A stretch of 34,710 nt of DNA, from contig PIVT01000041.1 in the NCBI GenBank assembly GCA_003353845.1, positions 1 to 34,710 of the forward strand, in the 5' to 3' direction. The stretch comes from Pseudomonadota bacterium (GTDB lineage: Bacteria > Myxococcota_A > UBA9160 > JADFDR01). Under the pieces are notes generated by a model. That model saw only the letters and a list, made by a program, of their open reading frames with translations. It had not been told where the DNA came from and searched no databases. The first letter of the stretch is position 1, and every line of letters starts with the position of its first letter. The translations under genes were made by a program, and so were the position numbers. Positions 25,769-34,665 of the stretch are shown here, piece after piece.

Positions 25769-26046
25769 CGGAGAGGTGTGAGCCGGTTGGTCATTCAATA
25801 CGCAAGATCCCCAAGAGCCAATTTACCATCTGTCCAACCCTAGTCCCGGAGGCGAGGTGGCGTCAACGACCCAGATTTGGCCCGATTGCCAACTGCGTAC
25901 CCGATGGGCTTTCGCATCAAGCCGACGGCTCGAGGTGACGATGAAAGAAGCCTGTAAGAACGCTGTGATGGGCTTATCGATGCACCGAAAATGAGCCTCG
26001 AAAACAGTGATCTTTGGATCGGTGCGCGCTCATGGAGGGCGAGTTC
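25769..26046. other. Divergent intergenic region
   Basis: This separates pgpA (minus) from the HEAT-repeat gene (plus). No gene, repeat or clear promoter pair is recognised, although promoters for both directions are expected here. Confidence 0.4.
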
Positions 26047-27672
26047 ATGGCAGGTGCTCGGACACCAGCGGACATTACAAGTCTGTTGATGGAATTGAGT
26101 CGTGCTCTGAAAGGGTATCAATTCTACCCCGACGGACACCCTCGACTAAAAGAGACCCTTGAGCGCAGTCTGCGCAGCTGGCAGTCCAACCTGGAAAATT
26201 TCGGGCCCTTGGAGCTGGACATTCAACGGGGCAGCTTTCGCCTGACGGGATCCAAGCTCAGCTTTGGCAAGGGGACCCTCGATGACCTCGCACGCGAACT
26301 TGCTATTCGCGGAATTCGGCACATGCGAGCCGAACCCGATCGCGCCAGCGAATCGTTCCAAGCACTGATGGATTTACTACAGGTCGAGGCCGATGTTCTC
26401 TTGGAGGAAGGGGGAGCCGCCCAATGGCTGATTGAGAATCGAGTCCTGGGACTCACGCTCGACGAAATCAACCTGCATCAACACTTGGAAGAAGGTCCGG
26501 AAGAAGGTCTGGCAGAAGGCCCGCAGGCAGAGGACGGCGCAGTGGGTCAGGAGCTCGAACACAGTCCCGTGGTGACCGACCTACGCGAGGGACACGACAC
26601 CGCCGAGCTGATTCCCGATGAAGACACCATCGACTGCCCCATCGAGAGAGCATCCGATAGTGCTGCAGAGGAGTTGCTCGGGTTTTTGGATGCTTGTCGC
26701 GATGATGAGCCCTACGAGAAACTCACGCAGCGATTACTCGTTCTTTTTGTCGACGCCGACAGCAGCTACATCAGTCGTGACCGCTTCAAGAGCTTATACA
26801 CTTTTCAGCGTCACATTAACGAAGCCGGATCCCGATCGGCCGCCCAGCGCAGCCTTGCCAGGCAATCCCTGATAACGCTATGCCCCGAACCGATCATCAA
26901 CGAACTCATTCAGTACTCCTTTTCCAAATCGGACGGCGCACAAAGCGATACCGCTGGCATCCTGCTCGAACTGCGCGAGCACTGCGCCAGAGCACTCATC
27001 GCCACCATTGAGCAGGAGCAAAGTCCGACTCGCTGCGAGAAGATTCAAGAGTTCCTGGTCGGGTTGGGCCAGCCCATTGTTCCAGTTCTCCAAGAGGTTC
27101 TCGAACAAGGTTCTCCAGCGCATGTTCGTATTGCAGCGCGCGCAGCAGGACTACTCAGTGCGACTTCGGCTGTGCCTGCCCTGTGTCAATTGCTCCAGCG
27201 TCAACGCGATGATATATGCAAGGAAGCCGTGCATGCGCTGGTACGCATCGGAGGAAGGGGAGCACTCGCCGCTCTCGCCGAGGGACTCACGAGTCCGCAG
27301 CCCAAGATCGCGAGCATCTCCGCCTTTGGCTTAGGGCTCTGGGGATCGCCCGAGGCGCTGGGGCCGCTGCGCGCGCGGCTTCACAATGTCATCGACACGG
27401 CGCCTGCGGAAACCGTTCTCGATCTCATTCGCGCCATCGGAAAAATAGGGCGAGCGGAGGCGTCTTCGGATCTGACAGAGATTTTGTATCGCCGGGCCTT
27501 TTTCCGACGCAAGCGTCTCATCCAGATTCAACTCGGAGCCGTGGCTGCCCTGGCCAAGATTTCGAGTGGCGGCGCCCAACAAGCGTTGGAAGAGGCATCC
27601 CGACGTGGCAACGGAAATGTTCGCAAGGCTGCAGAAGACGCACTTGAGCAACTTGCTGCGAGGAACCCATGA
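26047..27672 (+). CDS. HEAT-repeat protein with N-terminal 'YPxGHP' domain
   Basis: A 541-residue soluble protein. The N-terminal domain (about 8-140) has RALKGYQFYPDGHPRLKETL and then 'ELDIQRGSFRLTGSKLSFG'; it resembles the N terminus of the next gene product. An acidic linker (about 155-215) follows, then a helical region with HEAT-type repeats in the last 220 residues (for example HVRIAARAAGLLSATSAVPA and CKEAVHALVRIGGRGALAAL). HEAT repeats usually bind proteins. The ATG at 26047 has GGAGGG at good spacing; upstream in-frame starts are weaker. Its stop overlaps the start of the HD-GYP gene (ATGA), so the two are likely made together. Confidence 0.82.
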   Translation: MAGARTPADITSLLMELSRALKGYQFYPDGHPRLKETLERSLRSWQSNLENFGPLELDIQRGSFRLTGSKLSFGKGTLDDLARELAIRGIRHMRAEPDRASESFQALMDLLQVEADVLLEEGGAAQWLIENRVLGLTLDEINLHQHLEEGPEEGLAEGPQAEDGAVGQELEHSPVVTDLREGHDTAELIPDEDTIDCPIERASDSAAEELLGFLDACRDDEPYEKLTQRLLVLFVDADSSYISRDRFKSLYTFQRHINEAGSRSAAQRSLARQSLITLCPEPIINELIQYSFSKSDGAQSDTAGILLELREHCARALIATIEQEQSPTRCEKIQEFLVGLGQPIVPVLQEVLEQGSPAHVRIAARAAGLLSATSAVPALCQLLQRQRDDICKEAVHALVRIGGRGALAALAEGLTSPQPKIASISAFGLGLWGSPEALGPLRARLHNVIDTAPAETVLDLIRAIGKIGRAEASSDLTEILYRRAFFRRKRLIQIQLGAVAALAKISSGGAQQALEEASRRGNGNVRKAAEDALEQLAARNP

Positions 27673-29018
27673 GCAAAGGGAAAGATGCGCTCGCGGCGAT
27701 CCTGCACCAATTCGCCGCAGCACTACGGAACGCTACGCTCTATCCGGTGGGACATCCCACTCTCGACACCCCTTTGCTCGCATTATTAACCGGCATCAAT
27801 GAAATCATGGAAGAGCGCGAAAAGGTTGCCATTGGCTTGATTGACGATGTGCTCATCATCGACGAGATGCCCTTCTACGAGGCCAATAAAAACTTTTCTG
27901 CCATCTTCGATGCCTTGGAAGACCAGTGTCTGGACTCCATCACTTTCACACCGGGGGTCACACTCGACGAACTGCAACAGATGATTACCATCCTCACGGG
28001 TCTCGGTGCTTTTGCGCTGGAAGCCGTGCGCAAGACAGCGCGCGCAGAAAAGTTCACCCATATCGCATTCCGTGAAGCCATCGAAGGAGCCGAAGACCCA
28101 CGCGCCAAGGCACAACGCACCTACGAAGAGTCGCTCACTGTCATGATTGATTTAATGACCGAAGTGCGGCTCGGCCAGATTCCTTCCACCGATCACGCAT
28201 CAGCCATCATCGACAATATGCGAGATATCATTCTTACCGATGGCAATGGCTTGCTGGGTCTCACCCAACTCAAGTCCTACGATTACTACACCTATCAACA
28301 CTCCATTAACGTGGCCATCTTCTCGCTCGCGTTTGCACACGCCAATGGGCTACCTCCCAACATGATCCAAAAGGTCGGGCTCGCCGGACTGCTGCACGAT
28401 TTGGGGAAAGTGCGCGTCGCCGAAGACGTGATCAAAAAGCCCGGCGCGCTCACCGAAGACGAAATCAAACTCATGCAACGCCACCCCGAACTCGGTGCCG
28501 AAATCATCGCAGAAATGCCGGGCATCGACGGCGATACGCACGATATCGTCTTACATCATCACTTGCGCTTCGACGGCGGGGGCTACCCACAGTTGCCCAC
28601 TGATGCCGAGATCCATCCTCAGGGTGTCTACGTCGCCATTGCCGATTGCTACGATGCCCTGACCACCACACGCCCTTATCAAAAGTCCCGCCACCCCAGC
28701 GAAGCCATCCGCATTATGCGGCGACTCTCAGGCAAGGCCTATGCGCCCGAGATTCTAAATAGCTTCGTGGAAATGATGGGTGCCTATCCTGTGGGTGAAC
28801 TGGTGCGGCTTTCGACCAATGAGTTGGCCGTCGTCTCGGCACTGAACAATATGGATGCGACCTCTCCCAAAATCCGCTTGGTGACCAACATCGATGGGAA
28901 CCTACTCCCCGAACCCATCGATTGTGATCTCTCCGACGAATTAAGTCGCAACATCGTCGGCTCCGTGGATCCGCTGGTCAAAGGGATCGATATCGGAAAA
29001 ATCTTGGGACTGGATTGA
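27669..29018 (+). CDS. HD-GYP domain protein, probable cyclic-dinucleotide phosphodiesterase
   Basis: A 449-residue protein. The N-terminal domain (about 5-120) has NATLYPVGHPTLDTPLLALL and shares the 'YPxGHP' module with the gene before it. The HD-GYP domain (about 200-370) has His211, HD at 243-244, Lys247, the HHH at 296-298 and an intact GYP at 305-307. Such enzymes hydrolyse c-di-GMP or related dinucleotides with a metal centre. No receiver domain or membrane segment is seen. A C-terminal tail of about 70 residues is unassigned. Coupled to the HEAT-repeat gene, which may be a partner or scaffold (inference). Confidence 0.92.
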   Translation: MSKGKDALAAILHQFAAALRNATLYPVGHPTLDTPLLALLTGINEIMEEREKVAIGLIDDVLIIDEMPFYEANKNFSAIFDALEDQCLDSITFTPGVTLDELQQMITILTGLGAFALEAVRKTARAEKFTHIAFREAIEGAEDPRAKAQRTYEESLTVMIDLMTEVRLGQIPSTDHASAIIDNMRDIILTDGNGLLGLTQLKSYDYYTYQHSINVAIFSLAFAHANGLPPNMIQKVGLAGLLHDLGKVRVAEDVIKKPGALTEDEIKLMQRHPELGAEIIAEMPGIDGDTHDIVLHHHLRFDGGGYPQLPTDAEIHPQGVYVAIADCYDALTTTRPYQKSRHPSEAIRIMRRLSGKAYAPEILNSFVEMMGAYPVGELVRLSTNELAVVSALNNMDATSPKIRLVTNIDGNLLPEPIDCDLSDELSRNIVGSVDPLVKGIDIGKILGLD

Positions 29019-29039
29019 TTAACAGTTTCGACGAATCCC

Positions 29040-29624
29040 CTATTCCAGTTGTGCCAGCGCTTCCAAGGCCTCCGCTCGAACCGACTCTTGTGGATGAGCG
29101 CAGTACTTGAGCAAGGCCCCTTCCACCCCCTCATCTCTCGTCGCACCCAAGGCGCGCAGAAAAGCGACCAGAAGCTCTTTGGACTGAACCCCTTCCAAGC
29201 GCGTCAGCAGCTGAGGAGCCAATCTATGATCGGAATATCCTGCCAGGGCACCTAACACCGCCAACTTGACGTTGTCGCTCTCATCGTCCAAAGCCGCCAC
29301 CAGGGAAGCGATGGCCCGGGCATCCAGCAGCTCACCCAGCCCACGCGCGGCTGCGGCCCGCACATCCTCCACGGGATCACGCAACCCCTGAACCAGGGCC
29401 TGGGTGCCTAAAGCGTGAGGAAGCGCCGCCAAGCCGTGTACCGCTTGCAGCCGCTCGGACATGGTTTCGCTTTGTAAGCGCTCTACGAGGTGCTCGCGAT
29501 CCGATTCTGCCTCCAACACGGCCAGGCCACGGGTGGCGGCGGCGCGCACTTGCTCTGCATCATCCTGCAAGGCATCACCCAGGATTTCCCGCCTTCTGGC
29601 AATCCGATTCTTTCGGCTACTCAA
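29040..29624 (-). CDS. HEAT-repeat protein
   Basis: A 194-residue protein made almost entirely of HEAT/PBS-lyase-type repeats of about 30 residues, such as DPVEDVRAAAARGLGELLDA, ESDNVKLAVLGALAGYSDHR and HPQESVRAEALEALAQLE. The TTG start at 29624 has GGGGAG at good spacing; no better start is seen. It converges on the HD-GYP gene across 21 bases and diverges from ruvX. Function unknown; a protein-binding adaptor is likely for this fold. Confidence 0.8.
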   Translation of the reverse strand: MSSRKNRIARRREILGDALQDDAEQVRAAATRGLAVLEAESDREHLVERLQSETMSERLQAVHGLAALPHALGTQALVQGLRDPVEDVRAAAARGLGELLDARAIASLVAALDDESDNVKLAVLGALAGYSDHRLAPQLLTRLEGVQSKELLVAFLRALGATRDEGVEGALLKYCAHPQESVRAEALEALAQLE

Positions 29625-29725
29625 CGCTAGCTCCCCTCTTGGCCACCAGGCCCCCGAAACCAGGCACGCGCCTCGGATCCTTTCCTTTTCAGCTGTATGC
29701 GACTGGAGTACCGTACCCCATCACT

Positions 29726-30166
29726 ATGATTGTGCTGGGCATTGACTTCGGAAGCAAACGAATTGGTTTGGCGATTTCAGACGTGCAAGGGGATTTTGCT
29801 TTTCCACTTGAGACGCTGCATCGCAAGGCGCTCGCCCAGGATTTGCGCGCCATCAAGAAGCTCGTCAACGAGCGGGAGGTCCAAGCCATTGTCGTGGGCC
29901 TGCCTCTGCACATGAGCGGCCAAGCAGGCCCGGAAGCGGAGGCCGCCAAGAGGTTTGCCGGCCGACTGGCCGAAGATCTCTCGATTCCTGTCGACATGAT
30001 GGATGAGCGTCTCACCACGGCCGAAGCCCAGCGTGTGTTGCGAGCCGGTGGAACATCGGGAAGCAAAAGGCGGCAGAAGGTTGATGCCGTGGCTGCGTCC
30101 ATTATTCTGCGCGTCTATCTTGAGAAGCAAAAAAATGCTGCTCTCTTGCCAAAGGTCGACGCATGA
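29726..30166 (+). CDS. ruvX: Putative pre-16S rRNA nuclease / Holliday-junction resolvase-like YqgF
   Basis: A 146-residue RNase H-fold protein: GIDFGSKRIGLAISD at the start, VVGLPLHMSG, MDERLTTAEAQRVL and VDAVAASIIL, the four typical YqgF blocks. It is thought to finish 16S rRNA 5' processing. The start at ATG 29726 (MIVLGIDFG) matches the family, although the ribosome binding site is poor; an in-frame extension to 29639 is not conserved. It overlaps mltG by ATGA. Confidence 0.93.
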   Translation: MIVLGIDFGSKRIGLAISDVQGDFAFPLETLHRKALAQDLRAIKKLVNEREVQAIVVGLPLHMSGQAGPEAEAAKRFAGRLAEDLSIPVDMMDERLTTAEAQRVLRAGGTSGSKRRQKVDAVAASIILRVYLEKQKNAALLPKVDA

Positions 30167-31185
30167 CACGGAGTCTTTTTATTCGCTTGGGTATCGGCAT
30201 GATCGCCCTTTGCATCATCGCTTTTCTAGTCGGGCTCTCGAGCTGGAATAACGCCAGCAAAGCGGTTTCACCCGATGCCGATTCAGTGGTCTTTACCGTC
30301 GCCCCGGGTTCGAGCATGCGCAGTGTCGCCCAACAGTTAAAAGAGGAGGGCATCATTCGCAACGCCCGCGCCCTTCGCCTCTTGAGTCGAGTGCGCGGAC
30401 TGGATGGAAAAATCCGCGCGGGCGAATACGATCTCTCTCCCACTTCGGATACCTCCGAGATTTTAGAAATTCTCACGAGCGGCATCATGAAAACCTATGA
30501 GATCTCTTTTCCCGAAGGCCTCACCGCTCGAGAAATCGCGGCGCGGCTGGAAGCCGCTGAACTCAGCGAGAGCGAAGCTTTTCTCGCCTTCGTACTGGAT
30601 CCCAAAAATGCTGAACTCTTGGAGATCGAGGGGCCTTCCTTGGAGGGCTATCTCTTCCCCGAGACCTATCGCCTGCCGCGCGGGTTGCCGCCCGAACGCA
30701 TCGCACGCATTTTCGTGAATGAGTTCAATAAAAACTGGGAACAAATTCTGCGAGAGGAAGGACCCTCTGAATTCAGCAAACGCGATCTGGTTACGCTGGC
30801 TTCCATTGTTGAAAAAGAAACCGGGGCCGCCGAGGAAAGACCTTTGATTGCGTCGGTATTTATCAATCGGCTGAATTTGGGAATGCGCTTGGAAACAGAC
30901 CCCACCGTGATCTACGGCATCACGGACTTCAATGGGAACCTGACGCGGGCCCATCTGCAGGACAAAACCAACCCTTACAACACGTATAAGATCTATGGCC
31001 TACCCCCCGGCCCTATTGCCAATCCAGGCGCCGATGCCCTGCGCGCCGCATTACACCCTGCGGACTCATCCTATCTCTACTTTGTTTCCATGAATGAAGG
31101 TCGTCATCAATTTTCCGAGACCTATAAAGAGCATGTCAACGCAGTCAATCGCTATCAACGCTGGGGCCGACACAAAAAGAACTGA
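30163..31185 (+). CDS. mltG: Endolytic murein transglycosylase MltG
   Basis: A 340-residue inner-membrane protein with one N-terminal membrane helix (about 6-27) and the YceG/MltG domain. Catalytic Glu217 lies in ASIVEKETG; the motifs EGYLFPETYRLP and TDPTVIYGI are present, as is the C-terminal LPPGPIANPG. It cleaves nascent glycan strands and so sets their length. It is coupled to ruvX and followed by a terminator. Confidence 0.96.
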   Translation: MTRSLFIRLGIGMIALCIIAFLVGLSSWNNASKAVSPDADSVVFTVAPGSSMRSVAQQLKEEGIIRNARALRLLSRVRGLDGKIRAGEYDLSPTSDTSEILEILTSGIMKTYEISFPEGLTAREIAARLEAAELSESEAFLAFVLDPKNAELLEIEGPSLEGYLFPETYRLPRGLPPERIARIFVNEFNKNWEQILREEGPSEFSKRDLVTLASIVEKETGAAEERPLIASVFINRLNLGMRLETDPTVIYGITDFNGNLTRAHLQDKTNPYNTYKIYGLPPGPIANPGADALRAALHPADSSYLYFVSMNEGRHQFSETYKEHVNAVNRYQRWGRHKKN

Positions 31186-31210
31186 TCGGCAGATTGTTCT
31201 CAGTCACAAA

Positions 31211-31242
31211 AAAAGCGGCGCCTTTTCAGCGCCGCTTCATTC
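31211..31242. terminator. Bidirectional terminator between mltG and mreB
   Basis: The stem AAGCGGCGC/GCGCCGCTT (31213-31221 with 31229-31237) has a 7-base loop. On the minus strand it is followed by seven T's, making a strong terminator for mreB. On the plus strand the T-rich part is weaker (CATTCTT), but it may serve mltG. Confidence 0.88.
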
Positions 31243-31275
31243 TTGCTATTCCATTTGAGAACTGCCGTCGACTGA

Positions 31276-32313
31276 CTACCTCAGCGCAACGTCACGCAAG
31301 AGTTCGATTTTATCCAAGGCGGTACCTGCACCCACCACCACGGCCGTAAAGGGATCTTCGCTGCGCAAAATCGGGAGCTTGGTCTCATCACGCAAAACCT
31401 GATCCAAACCGCGCAAGAGTGAGCCTCCGCCGACAAGCATGATGCCGCGGTCCACAATGTCGGCTGCTAATTCAGGCGGTGTGCACTCCAAGGTCATATG
31501 CACGCAATCGACGATGTCCTGAACGGGCTCGATCAAAGCCTCTCGCAATTCCTCGCTGCAAGTGGAAATCACACGGGGGATACCGGCGACCAGGTCGCGC
31601 CCCTTGATCTCCATGGTCTGGCTCTTCATGTGGGGTGAGACGCTTGCCACATTCATCTTGATGCGCTCAGCCGTTCGATCCCCGATCAACAAATTGAACT
31701 TGCGTCGGACGTAGTTGATAATGGCTTCGTCCATCTTGTCGCCGCCGCAACGAATGGAACGTGAGGCCACGATGCCGGAAAGGGAAATCACAGCGACATC
31801 CGTGGTTCCTCCCCCGATGTCCACCACCATGCTGCCTGTGGGCGACGTTACATCCAGTCCTGCACCGATGGCAGCCGCCATGGGCTCCTCAATCAGGAAG
31901 ACCTCACGGGCACCTGCTGACAACGTCGCTTCCCGCACGGCGCGTTTTTCAACGCTGGTGATGCAGGGGGGCACGCAGACCACGATGCGAGGTCGGAAAA
32001 ATGTCGAACGGTCATGGGCTTTGCGGATGAAGTAACGAAGCATGGCTTCCGTCACTTCAAAGTCGGCGATCACGCCATCCTTGATGGGGCGAATGGCTTG
32101 AATCGAATCAGGGGTGCGTCCCACCATGTTCTTGGCTTCGTGACCCACTGCAAGAATTCGGTCGCCACGACCATTGACGTCCTTGGCCACCGCCACGACG
32201 CTGGGCTCAGAGCAGACCATGCCCTTGCCTTCCATGTACACCAATGTGTTGGCAGTGCCGAGGTCGATAGCAATCGCACTCGAAAACAAACTGGATAATT
32301 TCGCTAGTACCAT
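31276..32313 (-). CDS. mreB: Rod shape-determining protein MreB
   Basis: A 345-residue actin-like protein with the phosphate loop AIDLGTANTLVYMEGKG near the N terminus, 'VVDIGGGTTDVAVISL' in the middle and the C-terminal GIMLVGGGSLLRGLD. It forms membrane-bound filaments that guide cell-wall elongation. mreC and mreD do not follow it, since the convergent mltG and a terminator come next, so it is monocistronic as far as the window shows. Confidence 0.98.
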   Translation of the reverse strand: MVLAKLSSLFSSAIAIDLGTANTLVYMEGKGMVCSEPSVVAVAKDVNGRGDRILAVGHEAKNMVGRTPDSIQAIRPIKDGVIADFEVTEAMLRYFIRKAHDRSTFFRPRIVVCVPPCITSVEKRAVREATLSAGAREVFLIEEPMAAAIGAGLDVTSPTGSMVVDIGGGTTDVAVISLSGIVASRSIRCGGDKMDEAIINYVRRKFNLLIGDRTAERIKMNVASVSPHMKSQTMEIKGRDLVAGIPRVISTCSEELREALIEPVQDIVDCVHMTLECTPPELAADIVDRGIMLVGGGSLLRGLDQVLRDETKLPILRSEDPFTAVVVGAGTALDKIELLRDVALR

Positions 32314-32521
32314 GTGAAGATCCCTCAGAGGCTAAGATGGTAAGGGCACTGCCCTCTACTAAGACCTATCGGAAGCTCGCGCCGGGAGCTTAGGTGCAAT
32401 CGGGCAAAAACCTAGAGTTTTCGGATTTTCTTCGGTTCTAACTGCGACTGGAAGAGAGTTGGAAAAAGCGGGCTGGACTGGGGCTAGATTGGGGGTGGAC
32501 CCAGGGCGAAAAAAGCCCGAA
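32314..32521. promoter_or_regulatory. mreB upstream region with a hairpin
   Basis: There are 208 bases between pafA and mreB, both on the minus strand. An AAGCTC/GAGCTT stem (32373-32378 with 32386-32391) is extended by an ACCT/AGGT pair around a 5-base bulge. A GGGC/GCCC hairpin with a T-rich loop lies near 32500-32520, just after pafA, but it lacks a U tract after the stem. No gene is seen. Confidence 0.4.
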
Positions 32522-33928
32522 TCAGGACTGAATGACCAGTTTTGAGAGGTTTGCCTTGCGCAGATTGGTTTTTTGGATGGTTCGAACCAGCTCGGCGACC
32601 TTCTCGGTGTCGGTCTCGAAGGGGTTGTTGCATATAACCCGCACATTGAGCAGGTTCCCCAAGCGGATATTAGACCAGTCCAGGTCGTACTGAATATTGT
32701 GTTCCCGGGCCAACTTGATGAAAGCGCCCCGCATCTTGGCGCGGGTATCCGGCGGAGCCAAGGTCTTGGCAATGTCAATTTCCTCATCGGTGAGCAAGCG
32801 GTCCACCATCCCCTTGCGCTCCATGAGATAGAAAAGGCCTCGATCCTGCTTCACGTCGTGATACTGCAAATCCGCCATGAAGATGCTCGGATCGTCAAAG
32901 CTCACACCGCGCTTGTCGGCGATGGTCTGTAGTAACTTGCGCTTGATCACCCAGTCGATCTTTCGGTCGAGTTTGTCGGGGTCGGTGTCGAGGCACTCCA
33001 AAACATGCTGCCATTTCTCAACGCCGTCTTTGAGCTCATCGCTCACGGGGTACTCGTTGATGTACTTCATGGCCATTTCGCAGTACTCACGCTGAATCTC
33101 AATGGGGGAATATTCCTTCCCATTATCCAGGCGAATCTTGCGCTTGCAGGTGGTATCGAAGCTGATGTCCTTGATGGCCTTCACCGGATTGCGCAGGGTG
33201 AAGTCCTTGTTGATGAAGTTGTCTTCGATCATCTGCAGCACGACCGTGCAGGTCGCGACCTTCAGGAAATTGGTGTACTCCGACATATTGGAGTCGCCCA
33301 CGATGACATGCAGGCGTCGATACTTCTCGCGATCGGCATGGGGTTCATCGCGCGTATTGATGATGGATCGATCATTGGTCGTCGTACCTGAAATCTTCTG
33401 GTAGATGTGCTGGGCGCGCTGGCTGACACAGTAGTGCACGCCATCTTGCGCTTGGGAAACCTTGCCCGCCCCTGCATAGATCTGGCGCGTCACCAAGAAT
33501 GGAATGAGTTGTTCGGCCAGATAATAGAAATCGACATCGCGGTCGACTAAGTAGTTCTCATGGCAACCGTAGCTATTACCTACGAAGTCGGTGTTGTTCT
33601 TGAAGATGGAGATTTTGCCGGGGATGCGTTCTTCTTCGATCTTCTCCTCAGCATAGCCCTGGAGCTCTTCGAGGATGCGCTCTCCCGCCTTGTCATACAC
33701 AATGAGCTGTCGAGGGGAGATGCATTCCGGCGTCGCATACTCGGGATGGCAGCCCGTATCCTGGTAGAAACGTGCGCCATTCTCGAGGAAAACATTCAGG
33801 AAGTGCTCGGTTGTAATGAGCTTTTCGAAGAGGAAGCGAATCGCCTTTTCGACGGGCAGAGTCTTTCTTCCCTCGGGAGAGAAGATGATCCCAAACTCTG
33901 TCTCAATGCCAAAAATGCGTTTTTGCAC
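32522..33928 (-). CDS. pafA: Pup-protein ligase PafA
   Basis: A 468-residue protein of the glutamine-synthetase-like Pup ligase family. It opens MQKRIFGIETEFGI; the metal/ATP Glu of GIETEFG and Asp57 in NGARFYQDTGCHPEYAT match the catalytic residues of actinobacterial PafA. Long stretches such as FKNNTDFVGNSYGCHENYL and INTRDEPHADREKYRRLHVI are near-identical to the mycobacterial enzyme. PafA joins Pup to lysines of target proteins. The start is GTG at 33928 with GGAG upstream. The absence of the extra N-terminal loop of Dop favours PafA. It follows prcA by 30 bases. Confidence 0.95.
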   Translation of the reverse strand: MQKRIFGIETEFGIIFSPEGRKTLPVEKAIRFLFEKLITTEHFLNVFLENGARFYQDTGCHPEYATPECISPRQLIVYDKAGERILEELQGYAEEKIEEERIPGKISIFKNNTDFVGNSYGCHENYLVDRDVDFYYLAEQLIPFLVTRQIYAGAGKVSQAQDGVHYCVSQRAQHIYQKISGTTTNDRSIINTRDEPHADREKYRRLHVIVGDSNMSEYTNFLKVATCTVVLQMIEDNFINKDFTLRNPVKAIKDISFDTTCKRKIRLDNGKEYSPIEIQREYCEMAMKYINEYPVSDELKDGVEKWQHVLECLDTDPDKLDRKIDWVIKRKLLQTIADKRGVSFDDPSIFMADLQYHDVKQDRGLFYLMERKGMVDRLLTDEEIDIAKTLAPPDTRAKMRGAFIKLAREHNIQYDLDWSNIRLGNLLNVRVICNNPFETDTEKVAELVRTIQKTNLRKANLSKLVIQS

Positions 33929-33958
33929 AGCCCCAGGATCTCCGAAAACCCGTGGACC

Positions 33959-34663
33959 CTAGGAATTAAGGGCCTCTTGTAACTCTTCGGTTGTCAGGCG
34001 CCTAAACTTGCGTCCCTCCCGCGTACGATCCAGAACACCCACTTCCAGATTGTCTATCGGGATCGAACGCGCTTCCCCGTCGGGAATATGCTCTAACGCC
34101 TTGCGACCGAGTTTCAGTACCTCTTCGTAGGATAGCCCGTCGCGATACTCTTGCTTCAGGTATTTCTGCATATCCTCGTGATCACCACCAATACTGCAGA
34201 AGCCTTTTTCATCCGTAATGGCCCCGTCGAACTGAACACGGTAAATGGAATTTTCCGCACGGTCATCGAAACGATCATCTCCCACTTCAGCGACAATGAT
34301 CTCCACTTCAAAGGGCTTGGGTTCGCGTGTGAACACGTCACCAATGGACTGAGAGAAGGAATTGGCCAGGGCCCGAGCTCGCACATCGTCACGGCTATAG
34401 GCAAAGCCCGTCACATCGCAGTACCGAACGCCAGCTTTGCGCATTTGCTCAAACTCGCTGAACTTGCCGACACCGGCAAAGCCAATGCGATCGTACAACT
34501 CGCCAAGCTTATTGAGACTGGCAGAGGCATTTTCTGCCATGAGTACGATTCCATTGTTGTATTCCATGGCGACGATGGAGCGCCCTCGTGCGATCCCTTT
34601 GCGCGCAAACTCAGCCTTATCCTGCATCCACTGTTCGGGAGAAACGTACATCGGCCCAACCAT
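33959..34663 (-). CDS. prcA: Proteasome alpha subunit PrcA
   Basis: A 234-residue alpha subunit of the bacterial 20S proteasome. MYVSPEQWMQDKAEFARKGI matches the gate-region helix, and SIVAMEYNNGIVLMAEN, ELYDRIGFAGVGKFSEF and AKPYE-like KPFEVEIIVAEVGD follow the actinobacterial pattern. Alpha subunits form the outer rings and the gate. AGGAG precedes the ATG at 34663; a second ATG four codons on is an alternative start. Next to pafA as in the usual prcB-prcA-pafA order. Confidence 0.95.
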   Translation of the reverse strand: MVGPMYVSPEQWMQDKAEFARKGIARGRSIVAMEYNNGIVLMAENASASLNKLGELYDRIGFAGVGKFSEFEQMRKAGVRYCDVTGFAYSRDDVRARALANSFSQSIGDVFTREPKPFEVEIIVAEVGDDRFDDRAENSIYRVQFDGAITDEKGFCSIGGDHEDMQKYLKQEYRDGLSYEEVLKLGRKALEHIPDGEARSIPIDNLEVGVLDRTREGRKFRRLTTEELQEALNS

Positions 34664-34665
34664 GA

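Noticed and set aside
32500-32520. Intrinsic terminator right after pafA
   Set aside because: The GGGC/GCCC hairpin has its T's in the loop, not after the stem, so it does not fit a terminator.
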